Shown: positions 29,184 through 37,764 of the stretch, piece by piece
Position numbering within the stretch: the stretch's first letter is position 1
Layout of the letters: the number at the start of each line of letters is the position of its first letter
From: an uncultured Campylobacter sp.
GTDB taxonomy: Bacteria > Campylobacterota > Campylobacteria > Campylobacterales > Campylobacteraceae
Direction of reading: 5' to 3'
Length of the DNA: 64,000 nucleotides
NCBI RefSeq assembly: GCF_944323605.1
Contig: NZ_CALUTC010000006.1
Span: 17,607-81,606 of the forward strand
Made by a program: the position numbers and the translations under genes
Notes under the pieces: model-generated
Seen by the model: the letters and a program-made list of their open reading frames with translations, nothing else
What the model was told of the DNA's origin: nothing
Databases searched by the model: none

Positions 29184-29195
29184 AAAAAAAAAAAA
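29184..29195 (-). repeat. Homopolymeric A12/T12 tract upstream of the sulfotransferase gene
   Basis: Twelve consecutive A on the plus strand (T on the coding strand), 32-43 bases before the ATG at 29152. A TATAAT on the minus strand at 29207-29212 puts the tract around the start of the transcript or in the leader. Length changes by slippage could alter expression. Confidence 0.6.
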
Positions 29196-29228
29196 CAAAA
29201 TCAAGGATTATATGTATTTTTGTGAGAG

Positions 29229-29252
29229 AATTTCCGCTAAGTAGCGGAAATT
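29229..29252 (-). terminator. Hairpin after ackA
   Basis: AATTTCCGCT at 29229-29238 is complementary to 29243-29252, with a four-base loop, a 10-bp perfect stem. It begins two bases after the ackA stop (minus strand). The T-run lies on the plus-strand side (TGCTATTTTTTG), so as an intrinsic terminator for ackA it is imperfect, and it may act mainly on the other strand or block 3' decay. Confidence 0.5.
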
Positions 29253-29254
29253 TG

Positions 29255-30445
29255 CTATTTTTTGTAGATTAAATTCTTTGTAGTATTTGCTATTTCAAAT
29301 TCCTCATCTGTTGGCACAACTAAGATTTTTAATTTAGCATTTTTAGAGCCTATTTCTCTTATTTTAGATGATCTTTCATTGTTTAGATTATCATCTATAT
29401 CAAAGCCTAAATGTTTTATAAAATCACAAGTTTCTTTTCTTATGAAAGAAGCGTTTTCGCCCACTCCTGCGGTAAATACCAAAGCATCTGTTTTTGGAAG
29501 TATTGCAAAATAAGAACCGATATATTTCGCAAGTCTGTAAGCATACATTTGCACGGCAAGTCTGGCTTTATCATCTCCTTTTTTTCTTTGAGAATCCACA
29601 TCTCTTAAATCATTGTAGCCGCAAATTCCTAAAAAGCCACTTTTTTTATTCATCAAAGTATCCACTTCATTAGGGCTTAAACCTCTTACCTTTTGTATGT
29701 AAGGCACGATGGCTGGGTCTAAATCACCGCATCTAGTCCCCATCATAAGACCTTCTAATGGAGTTAGTCCCATTGAGGTATCAATGCATTTTCCATTCTT
29801 TATAGCACTAATGCTAGCTCCATTTCCAAGGTGAGCAGTTATTACATTAAAATTATCATACCCAATGCCTAAAAATTCGGCAGCTTTTCTACTAACATAC
29901 GAATGAGATGTGCCGTGATAGCCATATCTTCGTATATTTTCTTTTTCGTAGTATTCGTAAGGCAAGGCATACATATAAGCATAATCAGGCACTGTAGCGT
30001 GAAAAGCTGTATCAAATACTGCAACATTAGGGACATTTGGTGCTTTTTTTATCATAGTTCTTATACCTGCTAGGTTTGCTGGGTTATGAAGTGGTGCTAT
30101 AACAGTTGCTTTATCCATTTCATCTATAACTTCTTGAGTAACTAAGCAATGTTTCATAATCTTAGCTCCACCTTGCACCGCTCTATGACCACAGCCATCT
30201 AAGGTGTTTAAATCCTCTAGCAAACCTGACTGTTTAAATAGCTCATTTACCAAGCTCAAGCCTTCTTCGTGATTTTTTATGCTTTGTTCTTTGCTAAATT
30301 TTTCATCTGTATCTATGTTTTTAAGCTCGACTTTAGAACTTGCCTCTCCTATTCTTTCTACCAATCCTACGGCAATAGCCTTGTCATCTTTGTATAACTT
30401 AAATTTTATTGATGATGAACCTGAATTTAAAACTAATATTTTCAT
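29255..30445 (-). CDS. ackA: Acetate kinase
   Basis: A 396-residue enzyme interconverting acetyl phosphate plus ADP and acetate plus ATP. NSGSSSIKFK at 7-16 is the phosphate-binding start, YGYHGTSHSYV and ITAHLGNGASI are the substrate and nucleotide motifs, and FTAGVGENAS is near the C-terminus. It follows pta by 18 bases. Together they form the acetate overflow and uptake switch. Confidence 0.96.
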   Translation of the reverse strand: MKILVLNSGSSSIKFKLYKDDKAIAVGLVERIGEASSKVELKNIDTDEKFSKEQSIKNHEEGLSLVNELFKQSGLLEDLNTLDGCGHRAVQGGAKIMKHCLVTQEVIDEMDKATVIAPLHNPANLAGIRTMIKKAPNVPNVAVFDTAFHATVPDYAYMYALPYEYYEKENIRRYGYHGTSHSYVSRKAAEFLGIGYDNFNVITAHLGNGASISAIKNGKCIDTSMGLTPLEGLMMGTRCGDLDPAIVPYIQKVRGLSPNEVDTLMNKKSGFLGICGYNDLRDVDSQRKKGDDKARLAVQMYAYRLAKYIGSYFAILPKTDALVFTAGVGENASFIRKETCDFIKHLGFDIDDNLNNERSSKIREIGSKNAKLKILVVPTDEEFEIANTTKNLIYKK

Positions 30446-30463
30446 TATTTATCCTTTTCTTAA

Positions 30464-31969
30464 TTATTTTGATTGTGCTTGTATCGCACTTAGTATAACT
30501 GTATTTACTATATCATCTACTAAACAACCTCTAGAAAGATCGTTAATAGGCTTTTTAAGACCTTGTAATATAGGTCCAACCGCTAAAGTATTTGCTGTTC
30601 TTTGCACCGCTTTGTAACATATATTTGCTGCATTTAAATCAGGAAAGATAAATACATTCGCATGTCCTGCCACAGAACAGTTTGGCATCTTGCTTTTTGC
30701 TGTTTTTATGTCAATAGCTGCATCAAACTGTAGCGGTCCATTTATCTCTAAATCAGGGTATCTTTCTTTTGCTATAGCTAAAGCTTCTTTTATAGCATCT
30801 ACGCTAACGCCACTTCCACTACTTCCAGTAGAGTAGGACAACATAGCCACCTTAGGATTCATACCAAAAGCTTTTGCAGTGTTTGCACTTGAGTAAGCTA
30901 TCTCTGCTAACTGCTCTGGAGTAGGATTTGTAGTAACAGCACAATCTGCAAATACCAAAACTCTATCCTCTAAAAGCATAAAAAACATACCAGAAACTAC
31001 GCTTACTCCGTCTTTTGTTTTTACAAATTGTAACGCAGGTCTTATTGTCTCGGCTGTGGTTGTAGAAGCTCCACTTACCATAGCATCGGCTTTATTTGTA
31101 TGCACTAACATAGTCCCAAAATATGTTCTATCTTTTACAAGCTCTTTCGCCTCATTTTCACTCATACCTTTGTGTTTTCTAGCTTCATATAAAATTTTTG
31201 CAAATTCAGAATGTAGAGGTGAAGCTTGATTATTTAAAATTTCAGCCTTATGTATATTTATATTTAGCTCTTTAGCCCTACGTTTTATAAGAGCTTCATC
31301 TCCTAAAAGCACAACATCTACAAGTTCTTGTTGAAGCAATATAGCTGCAGCTTGTAAAATTCTATCATCATCACTTTCTGGCAAAACAACTTTTTTCTTA
31401 TTCTTTTTAGCCAATTTAACTGTTTGGTAAGAAAAACGATTTTGTGTAACGAAATTATACTCTTTTACCTCGTAAAATTTATTTAAATCAAATTTGTCAT
31501 TTATTTCTACAAATTCTACACAGTCTAGCTTTTCGCTTAGATAGTTATTAACTGTTTTATCTTGTCTAAAATTGATAGCAAAAATAGGCGTATTAAGTTC
31601 TTTTGCAAATTTTACATTCATTTCAAAAAGCCCTAATACTCCAAATGACGATAGCCCTAAAACAAAAACAAAATCATATTCTTCTTTCAGTTTCTCAAAA
31701 GCAGATATAAGTCCTTGTAAAAAGATATTTTTATCTTTAACATAACTTTCTAAAGCTTCTTCTTCTGAAAAAGCGTATGTTTTGTTAAACTCTTGTTTTA
31801 ATTTAAATTTCGATATAAGTTCTTTTAAGAGTCTTTCATCTACAGGAGCAAAAACGGGAGTAAAAATACATATATTTTTGTATTTTTGAGCTATGCTCTG
31901 TAACATTTTTTCACTTATACTAAAACTTAAATCCTCATCTTTTGTTCGTATAAGATATAAACTTTTCAT
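30464..31969 (-). CDS. pta: Phosphate acetyltransferase
   Basis: A 501-residue enzyme interconverting acetyl-CoA and acetyl phosphate. The C-terminal half is the PTA_PTB catalytic domain (VVLPESDDDRIL, MVSGASTTTAETIRPALQ, LSYSTGSSGSG, INGPLQFDAAID). The N-terminal 170 residues are a reduced dethiobiotin-synthase-like domain, so the protein is shorter than the 714-residue E. coli form but normal for Campylobacter. It has an AAGGAGG ribosome site. Confidence 0.93.
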   Translation of the reverse strand: MKSLYLIRTKDEDLSFSISEKMLQSIAQKYKNICIFTPVFAPVDERLLKELISKFKLKQEFNKTYAFSEEEALESYVKDKNIFLQGLISAFEKLKEEYDFVFVLGLSSFGVLGLFEMNVKFAKELNTPIFAINFRQDKTVNNYLSEKLDCVEFVEINDKFDLNKFYEVKEYNFVTQNRFSYQTVKLAKKNKKKVVLPESDDDRILQAAAILLQQELVDVVLLGDEALIKRRAKELNINIHKAEILNNQASPLHSEFAKILYEARKHKGMSENEAKELVKDRTYFGTMLVHTNKADAMVSGASTTTAETIRPALQFVKTKDGVSVVSGMFFMLLEDRVLVFADCAVTTNPTPEQLAEIAYSSANTAKAFGMNPKVAMLSYSTGSSGSGVSVDAIKEALAIAKERYPDLEINGPLQFDAAIDIKTAKSKMPNCSVAGHANVFIFPDLNAANICYKAVQRTANTLAVGPILQGLKKPINDLSRGCLVDDIVNTVILSAIQAQSK

Positions 31970-31990
31970 AAAAATACCTCCTTACTAAAT

Positions 31991-32009
31991 TTGGAACTTA
32001 ATTTGCTTT
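31991..32009 (+). promoter_or_regulatory. Sigma-54 promoter for flgH
   Basis: TTGGAAC at 31991-31997 and TTGCTTT at 32003-32009 give the invariant GG-N10-GC spacing (GG at 31993-31994, GC at 32005-32006). Sigma-54 drives the middle class of flagellar genes in Campylobacter through FlgSR. The distance to the flgH ATG at 32049 is about 30 bases from the expected start of transcription. Confidence 0.75.
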
Positions 32010-32048
32010 CATTTTAATAAAAAAATGATTTTATATCAAGGAGGAGCT

Positions 32049-32750
32049 ATGAAAGTTAGAAGTTTTTGTTTATTATTGTTACTTTTTGTTTTTTCAGCTT
32101 GCACTGCTAGCATAGAACCACAAATCAGTATGGCACCGCCAGCTTATGTTGAAGAGCTTGAGCCAAAACATAGCAATAATGTAGAAATTTCTCCCGGATC
32201 TTTGTTTGGCAAAGGAGATAATCCTTTGTTTTCAGACAAAAAGGCTATGAATGTGAATGATTTGGTAACAGTTGTAATACAAGAAAGCACCACTCAAAGC
32301 ACACAGGCTGATAAATCTACCTCAAAAACAAATAACACAAATTTAGGTGGAGCTACTATAACAGCTGGTGGGGCTTTAAGTTCTGTTGCAAATACTATAA
32401 GTGATTACTCAAATATAGGTATGCAAAGCACATCGACTAGAAATTTCACTGGAGAAGGTTCTCAAAGCAGAAATGAAAGCTTTAACACTACTATTTCAAC
32501 TAGAGTTATTAAAATTTTATCGAATGGAAATTATTTTATAGAAGGATCAAGGGAGCTTTTGATAAATGGAGAAAAGCAAACTATACAGCTAAGTGGAGTT
32601 ATAAGACCTTATGATATAGGGCAAGATAATACCATAGATAGTAGATATATAGCTGATGCTAGAATTTTGTATAAAACAGAAGGAGATGTTGCAAGAAGCA
32701 CCAAAAAGCCTTGGGGCATTAGTATCTTTGAAGCTATTTGGCCTTATTAA
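32049..32750 (+). CDS. flgH: Flagellar L-ring protein
   Basis: A 233-residue outer-membrane lipoprotein that forms the L ring. The signal peptide ends in a lipobox FSAC with the acylated cysteine at 18. LFSDKKAMNVNDLVTVVIQES and the C-terminal VSGVIRPYDI-type segment (here LSGVIRPYDIGQDNTIDS) are the family motifs. The ATG at 32049 with AAGGAGGAG is chosen over an in-frame ATG eight codons upstream, which precedes the ribosome site. The gene stands alone from other flagellar genes, as in C. jejuni. Confidence 0.95.
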   Translation: MKVRSFCLLLLLFVFSACTASIEPQISMAPPAYVEELEPKHSNNVEISPGSLFGKGDNPLFSDKKAMNVNDLVTVVIQESTTQSTQADKSTSKTNNTNLGGATITAGGALSSVANTISDYSNIGMQSTSTRNFTGEGSQSRNESFNTTISTRVIKILSNGNYFIEGSRELLINGEKQTIQLSGVIRPYDIGQDNTIDSRYIADARILYKTEGDVARSTKKPWGISIFEAIWPY

Positions 32751-32755
32751 AAATG

Positions 32756-32788
32756 TTGGGCTTGTTTAAAGCCCAATTTATCTTTTTA
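32756..32788 (+). terminator. Rho-independent terminator of flgH
   Basis: TTGGGCTT at 32756-32763 pairs with AAGCCCAA at 32769-32776 around a five-base loop, followed by a T-rich stretch to about 32787. The stem is G/C-rich for this genome. Confidence 0.75.
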
Positions 32789-32818
32789 AATTTTAATTAT
32801 ACTAACAAAATCTTATTA

Positions 32819-32847
32819 TTGACAAAGTATCTAAAATTTTATACAAT
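32819..32847 (+). promoter_or_regulatory. Sigma-70 promoter for hypBCDEA
   Basis: A perfect -35 hexamer TTGACA at 32819-32824 and TACAAT at 32842-32847 are separated by 17 bases. A clear -35 box is uncommon in Campylobacter. Transcription would begin near 32854, with hypB at 32881. Confidence 0.5.
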
Positions 32848-32880
32848 CGCTTAATCTTAAATAATTTAAAAGGCATTATA

Positions 32881-33588
32881 ATGTGTAAAAACTGTGGCTG
32901 TTCTAACAAAGTTGAAGAAAAAAAAGAAGTTGTTGTTGAGAAACAAATACTTTATAAAAATATGGAAGAAGCAATGCACAATAAAAAACATTTTGATGAA
33001 AATAAAGTATTGTGTATAAATTTAATGTCCTCTGCTGGAAGCGGTAAAACAACGCTTTTAGAAAGCACTATAAAGGCTTTAAAAGATGAGTTTTTTATTT
33101 CTGTTATAGAAGGAGATTTGGAAACAAACAATGACGCAAATAGAGTAATCAAAGCCGGTGCAAAAGCCTATCAAATCACCACCGGACAAACTTGCCATTT
33201 AGATGCTTTAATGATACATAAAGCACTTAATCATATAGATTTAAAAGAAACTCAATTGCTATTTATAGAAAATGTTGGAAATTTAGTGTGCCCAGCTTCA
33301 TACGCCTTAGGAGAGCATATAAATGTTGTTTTATTATCTGTTACCGAAGGTAGCGATAAGCCTCAAAAATATCCTGTTATGTTTAGAAAGGCTGATGTGG
33401 TTGTCATTTCAAAGTCTGATTTAGCACCTCATTTTGACTTTAACTTTGATGAGGCTATAAAAGCTTGTAAGGAGTTAAATCCAAACGTAAGGGTTATAAA
33501 GCTTGACGCAAAAAACGGGACAAATTTAAACGAATGGCTTGAATTTTTAAGAAAGGAAGTAAAAGATGTGTCTGTCCATACCGTCTGA
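32881..33588 (+). CDS. hypB: Hydrogenase nickel-insertion GTPase HypB
   Basis: A 235-residue SIMIBI GTPase that delivers nickel to HydB and, in relatives, works with HypA. Its N-terminal MCKNCGC (C2, C5, C7) is a nickel-binding motif, without the long histidine stretch of some HypB. The P-loop AGSGKT is at 52-57, and the ENVGNLVCPA segment carries the metal-binding cysteine of the G domain. It overlaps hypC by 23 bases. Confidence 0.95.
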   Translation: MCKNCGCSNKVEEKKEVVVEKQILYKNMEEAMHNKKHFDENKVLCINLMSSAGSGKTTLLESTIKALKDEFFISVIEGDLETNNDANRVIKAGAKAYQITTGQTCHLDALMIHKALNHIDLKETQLLFIENVGNLVCPASYALGEHINVVLLSVTEGSDKPQKYPVMFRKADVVVISKSDLAPHFDFNFDEAIKACKELNPNVRVIKLDAKNGTNLNEWLEFLRKEVKDVSVHTV

Positions 33589-33847
33589 AATTTTAGAAAT
33601 AGATGAATACAACAATGCTTTAGTTCAAACACTTGGAGTAAAAAGAAAGGTAAATTTAGATCTTGTGCCTGAAAGATGTGAGGTCGGTGATTTTGTTTTA
33701 ATCCATGTTGGTGTTGCTATGGAAAAAATCGATAAAGAATACGCTAAAGAAAGTATAAAAATGTATGAAGATATAGCTTCAAAAATGCAAAATGGCGAGA
33801 TAGATGAAAATGAAGGGAATTTAGGATTTAATGAACTTTATAGATGA
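33566..33847 (+). CDS. hypC: Hydrogenase maturation chaperone HypC
   Basis: A 93-residue HypC/HupF protein with the invariant MCLSIPSEIL start, whose cysteine at 2 carries the Fe(CN)2CO group during transfer. A GAAAGGAAG ribosome site lies within hypB. It overlaps hypB by 23 and hypD by 17 bases. Confidence 0.95.
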   Translation: MCLSIPSEILEIDEYNNALVQTLGVKRKVNLDLVPERCEVGDFVLIHVGVAMEKIDKEYAKESIKMYEDIASKMQNGEIDENEGNLGFNELYR

Positions 33848-34919
33848 ATTTCGCTCAAAGGATACCATACTAGCTTTTAAAAAACTTATAGAAAAAAACA
33901 TCAAAAATAATATAAATATAATGGAAATTTGCGGAGGGCATACTCATAGCATTATGAAATATGCTTTGCCAAGTATCTTGCCAGAACAGATAAATTTCAT
34001 ACACGGACCGGGCTGTCCTGTTTGTGTTATGCCAAGAGAAAGGATAGATATTGCTATAAAATTAGCATCAAATAAAGATGTGATATTTTGCACCTTAGGT
34101 GATTTGCTAAGAATCCCAGGAAGTAAGATATCATTACTTGAGCTTCGTGCAAAAGGTGCTGATGTAAGGGCTTTGTATTCTCCTCTTGATGTTTTAAAAA
34201 TAGCTAGTGAAAATACCGATAAAAAGGTGATATTTTTTGCACTTGGTTTTGAAACCACTACGCCAATGACTGCTCTTTTGCTTGAAAAAGTTATAGAAAA
34301 AGAAATAAAAAATGTCTTTTTTCATATAAATCATATCACAGTGCCAGCGGCTATACATAGTATAATGCAAGATGAAAATGTAAAAATAGACGCATTTTTA
34401 GGACCGTCTCATGTAAGCGTTATAACAGGTTACAAAATTTATGAAGATATAGCAAAAAAATACAAAACTCCAATAGCAGTAAGCGGTTTTGAGCCAGTTG
34501 ATATAATGCAGTCTGTGTTAAATATAGTCTTACAAATGAATGAGTCAAAATTTGAAGTATTTAATCAATACAAAAGGGCGGTTAGTGAATTTGGTAACAC
34601 TAAGGCACAAGCTTTGGTAAATAAATACTTTAAGCCTTGCGATTTTGAGTTTAGAGGACTTGGGCTTATAAAAAATTCAGGCTTAGAATTAAGGTCTGAA
34701 TTTAGCATTTATGACGCTTCTAAAATTTTTGATTGTGAAGTTGAAAGCAAAAAAGAAAGCAAGGCCTGTATCTGCGGTCAAATTTTAAGAGGACTTGCAA
34801 AGCCTTATGAATGCAAGGTTTTTGCTAAGGCTTGCACCCCTAAAAGTCCTATAGGAAGCTGTATGGTTTCATCAGAGGGTGCGTGTGCGGCTTATTATAA
34901 ATACTCAAAGGCTATGTAA
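33831..34919 (+). CDS. hypD: Hydrogenase maturation protein HypD
   Basis: A 362-residue Fe-S protein on which the Fe(CN)2CO unit is assembled with HypC. ICGGHTH at 33-39, GPGCPVCVMP at 59-68, and cysteines in the C-terminal KACICGQILRG and AKACTPKSPIGSCMVSSEG segments form the cluster and active site. Ends exactly where hypE begins. Confidence 0.95.
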   Translation: MNFIDEFRSKDTILAFKKLIEKNIKNNINIMEICGGHTHSIMKYALPSILPEQINFIHGPGCPVCVMPRERIDIAIKLASNKDVIFCTLGDLLRIPGSKISLLELRAKGADVRALYSPLDVLKIASENTDKKVIFFALGFETTTPMTALLLEKVIEKEIKNVFFHINHITVPAAIHSIMQDENVKIDAFLGPSHVSVITGYKIYEDIAKKYKTPIAVSGFEPVDIMQSVLNIVLQMNESKFEVFNQYKRAVSEFGNTKAQALVNKYFKPCDFEFRGLGLIKNSGLELRSEFSIYDASKIFDCEVESKKESKACICGQILRGLAKPYECKVFAKACTPKSPIGSCMVSSEGACAAYYKYSKAM

Positions 34920-35894
34920 ATGAAAGAAATTCAACTAGCCCACGGGGGCGGAGGCGAGGAAATGTCTGAGCTTATAGGCAAAATTTTTTCAAGTCTTGAT
35001 AATGAAATTTTAAGACAGGCAAATGATGCTGCATTGTTTGATGGATTTGCTCTTAGCACTGATAGCTTTACTCTTAGTCCGATATTTTTAGATGATGAGG
35101 TAAATATAGGCAAGCTTTGCGTTTGTGGTTCTGTAAATGATGTTTTAATGGTTGGTGCTAAGCCTTTATATATGAGCTTAGCTTTCATAATAGAAGAGGG
35201 ATTTTCTTTTTCTAGCTTTGAGAAAATTTTAAATAGCATTAAAAAAGAAAGTGAAAAAATTGGTGTAAAAATAGTCTGTGGTGATACTAAGGTTGTCCCA
35301 AAAGGCAAGGCAGATGAAATTTATATAAATACAACAGTTTTTGGTAAAAGTATAAAAAAACTAGAAACAAAAAATATTAAAGAAGGTCTTTCTATAATAT
35401 TATCGGGCGATATAGGTAGGCACGGTGCTTCTGTTTTAGTTCAGAGAAATGAGCTTGAAGCTGACATTAAAAGTGATTGTAAGTGTTTATATGATGAAGT
35501 TTTTACACTTTTAAATGAAAATTTAGAAATAATCTGTATGAGAGACGCTACAAGAGGTGGAATCAGTGCTGTTCTTAATGAATGGAGCTTGCATAGCAAA
35601 TTTGACATACTTGTTTATGAGGAAAAAATATCTATAAAAGACGAAGTTGCAGGTCTTTGTGAGCTTTTTGGATACGAAGCTTACGAGCTTGCAAATGAAG
35701 GAACTTTTTTGCTTTGCATTGATAAAAAAGACGAAAAAAAAGCAGTAGAGCTTTTAAGAAAATTTAACAAAAATGCGAATGTAATAGGCGAAATTTTACC
35801 AAGCAAGGAATCTAGAGTAATCATACAAAATGCTTATGGGGCTAAGCGGTTTTTAGAAGCCCCAAAAGGTGAGCTTTTGCCAAGGATTTGTTAA
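34920..35894 (+). CDS. hypE: Hydrogenase maturation protein HypE
   Basis: A 324-residue AIR-synthase-like enzyme that dehydrates the S-carbamoyl group on its last cysteine to the thiocyanate that becomes cyanide. The C-terminus is PRIC, ending at C324 as required. AHGGGGEEMSELI at 7-19 and GDTKVV are conserved. It needs HypF as carbamoyl donor, and hypF is not next to it here. Confidence 0.95.
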   Translation: MKEIQLAHGGGGEEMSELIGKIFSSLDNEILRQANDAALFDGFALSTDSFTLSPIFLDDEVNIGKLCVCGSVNDVLMVGAKPLYMSLAFIIEEGFSFSSFEKILNSIKKESEKIGVKIVCGDTKVVPKGKADEIYINTTVFGKSIKKLETKNIKEGLSIILSGDIGRHGASVLVQRNELEADIKSDCKCLYDEVFTLLNENLEIICMRDATRGGISAVLNEWSLHSKFDILVYEEKISIKDEVAGLCELFGYEAYELANEGTFLLCIDKKDEKKAVELLRKFNKNANVIGEILPSKESRVIIQNAYGAKRFLEAPKGELLPRIC

Positions 35895-36235
35895 TGCACG
35901 AATTATCCATAGTAGAAGCTTTAATAAGACAGTGTGAAGAAGAGGCAAAGAAAAATAACGCTTCTTTAGTAGATGAGGTTTATGTAAAGATAGGTCGTTT
36001 AAGTGGCGTTGAGGTTGATTTGTTTCAAAGATGTTTTGAGACTTTTAAAGAAAATTCTTTATTTTGCAAAAAAGCCACCCTTTTCTTAGATGTTGCTGAT
36101 GTAACTGTAGCTTGTGTTTGCGGATTTGAAGGAATTTTAGAAAATAATATCTTTCTTTGCCCAAAATGTAAGTCAAAAGACTTAAAAATAATAGACGGCG
36201 AGGAGCTTTATCTAATGAGACTTTGTATGAGTTAA
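35894..36235 (+). CDS. hypA: Hydrogenase nickel-insertion protein HypA
   Basis: A 113-residue protein starting MHELSIVEAL, where H2 is the nickel ligand. The zinc site has CPKC at 89-92 as expected, but the first pair reads A-C-V-C-G, with cysteines at 74 and 76 (CxC) instead of the usual CxxC. The ATG at 35894 shares its first base with the hypE stop; an upstream in-frame TTG is rejected because H2 must follow the start. Confidence 0.93.
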   Translation: MHELSIVEALIRQCEEEAKKNNASLVDEVYVKIGRLSGVEVDLFQRCFETFKENSLFCKKATLFLDVADVTVACVCGFEGILENNIFLCPKCKSKDLKIIDGEELYLMRLCMS

Positions 36236-36243
36236 GGTTTAAA

Positions 36244-37755
36244 ATGAAAAAAAATGATTTAAATACGGCTTTTTTAGGACACCCAAAGCCTTTAATGTCG
36301 CTTTCTGCTGTAGAATTTTGGGAAAGATTTTCTTACTATGGCATTAGAGCCTTGTTAGTTTTTTTTATGAGTGCTGGGGTATTATCCGGAGGGCTTGGAC
36401 TTGGCGAGGAAAATGCAAGTGCTATTATGGGAATTTTTGCTGGGGCATTATATCTTGCTACCTTGCCCGGAGGCTACATAGCTGATAATTATCTAGGTCA
36501 AAAAAGAGCAGTTTTTATGGGAGCTGTTGTTGTGGCTTTGGGGCATTTAAGCATAGCATTTTCTTATTTTTACAGCTTTATGTTTTATATAGGACTTGTT
36601 CTTATAGTAATTGGCACAGGACTTTTTAAAACTTGCTCTTCTGTTATGGTCGGAATGCTTTATAAACAAAATGACACTAGAAGAGATGCTGGTTTTACTC
36701 TTTTTTATATGGGGATAAATTTAGGTGCTTTGATAGCACCACTTATATGCGGATTTTTTAGCGAGCTTTATGGTTGGCACATAGGTCTTGGCATAGGTGG
36801 TCTTGGTATGTTGCTTTCTTTAGCGATATTTTATTTTAAAACTATACCCGATTTTGAGGAATTTGAAAAAAATATAGGAGTAGATAGTGCTTGGAAAGAA
36901 CCTGTCAAAAAGCAGCTTTTTTTAAAATATGTGATTATTTTTTCCTCCATACTACTAGCTATATTTATAGCACTTTGTATTTTTGGTGTAGTAAAGCTTA
37001 ATCCAGTAGCAATAGCAACTTATATGACCGTTATCATAGCTCTTGTCTCTTTGCTTTATTTTATAGTATTGCTTTTTTTGCCTTCAGTAAGCCTAGATGA
37101 AAAGAAGAATTTATTTCTTTTTGTGATATTATTTATAGCTTCTGCATTTTTTTGGTCTGTATTTGAACAGCAACCAACTACCTACAACCTCTTTGCTAAA
37201 GATTTTATGGATAGAATGATTTTTAATTTTGAAATTCCAGCTACTTGGTTTCAAGCCTTAAATTCATTTTTTATAATAATCTTTGCACCATTATTAAGCT
37301 TTTTGTGGATTTTCTTGGCTAAAAGACAAAAGGATCTTGATTCTATGTCTAAATTTGTTTTAGGACTTGTTTTTGCAGGACTTGCTTTTTTGATTATGTA
37401 TTTTGCCGCACTTTCTGTTTTAGAAAATTCTCAAAACAAAGTTTCTTATCTATGGATGGTTGCTTCTTTGTTTTGTCTAACAATAGGAGAGCTTTGCTTA
37501 TCACCTGTTGGTATGTCTATAATGACAAAAATAGCTCCTAAAATTTTGCAAAATCAAGTTATGGGGCTTTTTTTCGTAAGCATATCTCTAGGAAATTTAG
37601 TAGCAGGTCTCATAGGTGGGGGTGTAAATTTGGAAAATATAAATAATCTTCCAAATATTTTTATGAACTGTGTTATTATGCTTTTTGTTGTAGCGTTTAT
37701 TGTATTTGTAATCAAAAAACCTATATATAAAATTTTGAAAAAAGATAGAATTTAA
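36244..37755 (+). CDS. POT-family proton-dependent di/tripeptide transporter
   Basis: A 503-residue inner-membrane symporter with about 14 membrane segments. SAVEFWERFSYYGIRALLVFF (begins at 21) contains the ExxERFxYY proton-coupling motif, and FYMGINLGALIAPL is the PTR2 signature. It imports di- and tripeptides, the preferred carbon of Campylobacter. The ATG at 36244 is eight bases after the hypA stop. It is followed nine bases later by an aminopeptidase, so uptake and cleavage of peptides are linked. Confidence 0.92.
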   Translation: MKKNDLNTAFLGHPKPLMSLSAVEFWERFSYYGIRALLVFFMSAGVLSGGLGLGEENASAIMGIFAGALYLATLPGGYIADNYLGQKRAVFMGAVVVALGHLSIAFSYFYSFMFYIGLVLIVIGTGLFKTCSSVMVGMLYKQNDTRRDAGFTLFYMGINLGALIAPLICGFFSELYGWHIGLGIGGLGMLLSLAIFYFKTIPDFEEFEKNIGVDSAWKEPVKKQLFLKYVIIFSSILLAIFIALCIFGVVKLNPVAIATYMTVIIALVSLLYFIVLLFLPSVSLDEKKNLFLFVILFIASAFFWSVFEQQPTTYNLFAKDFMDRMIFNFEIPATWFQALNSFFIIIFAPLLSFLWIFLAKRQKDLDSMSKFVLGLVFAGLAFLIMYFAALSVLENSQNKVSYLWMVASLFCLTIGELCLSPVGMSIMTKIAPKILQNQVMGLFFVSISLGNLVAGLIGGGVNLENINNLPNIFMNCVIMLFVVAFIVFVIKKPIYKILKKDRI

Positions 37756-37764
37756 GGATAAAAG

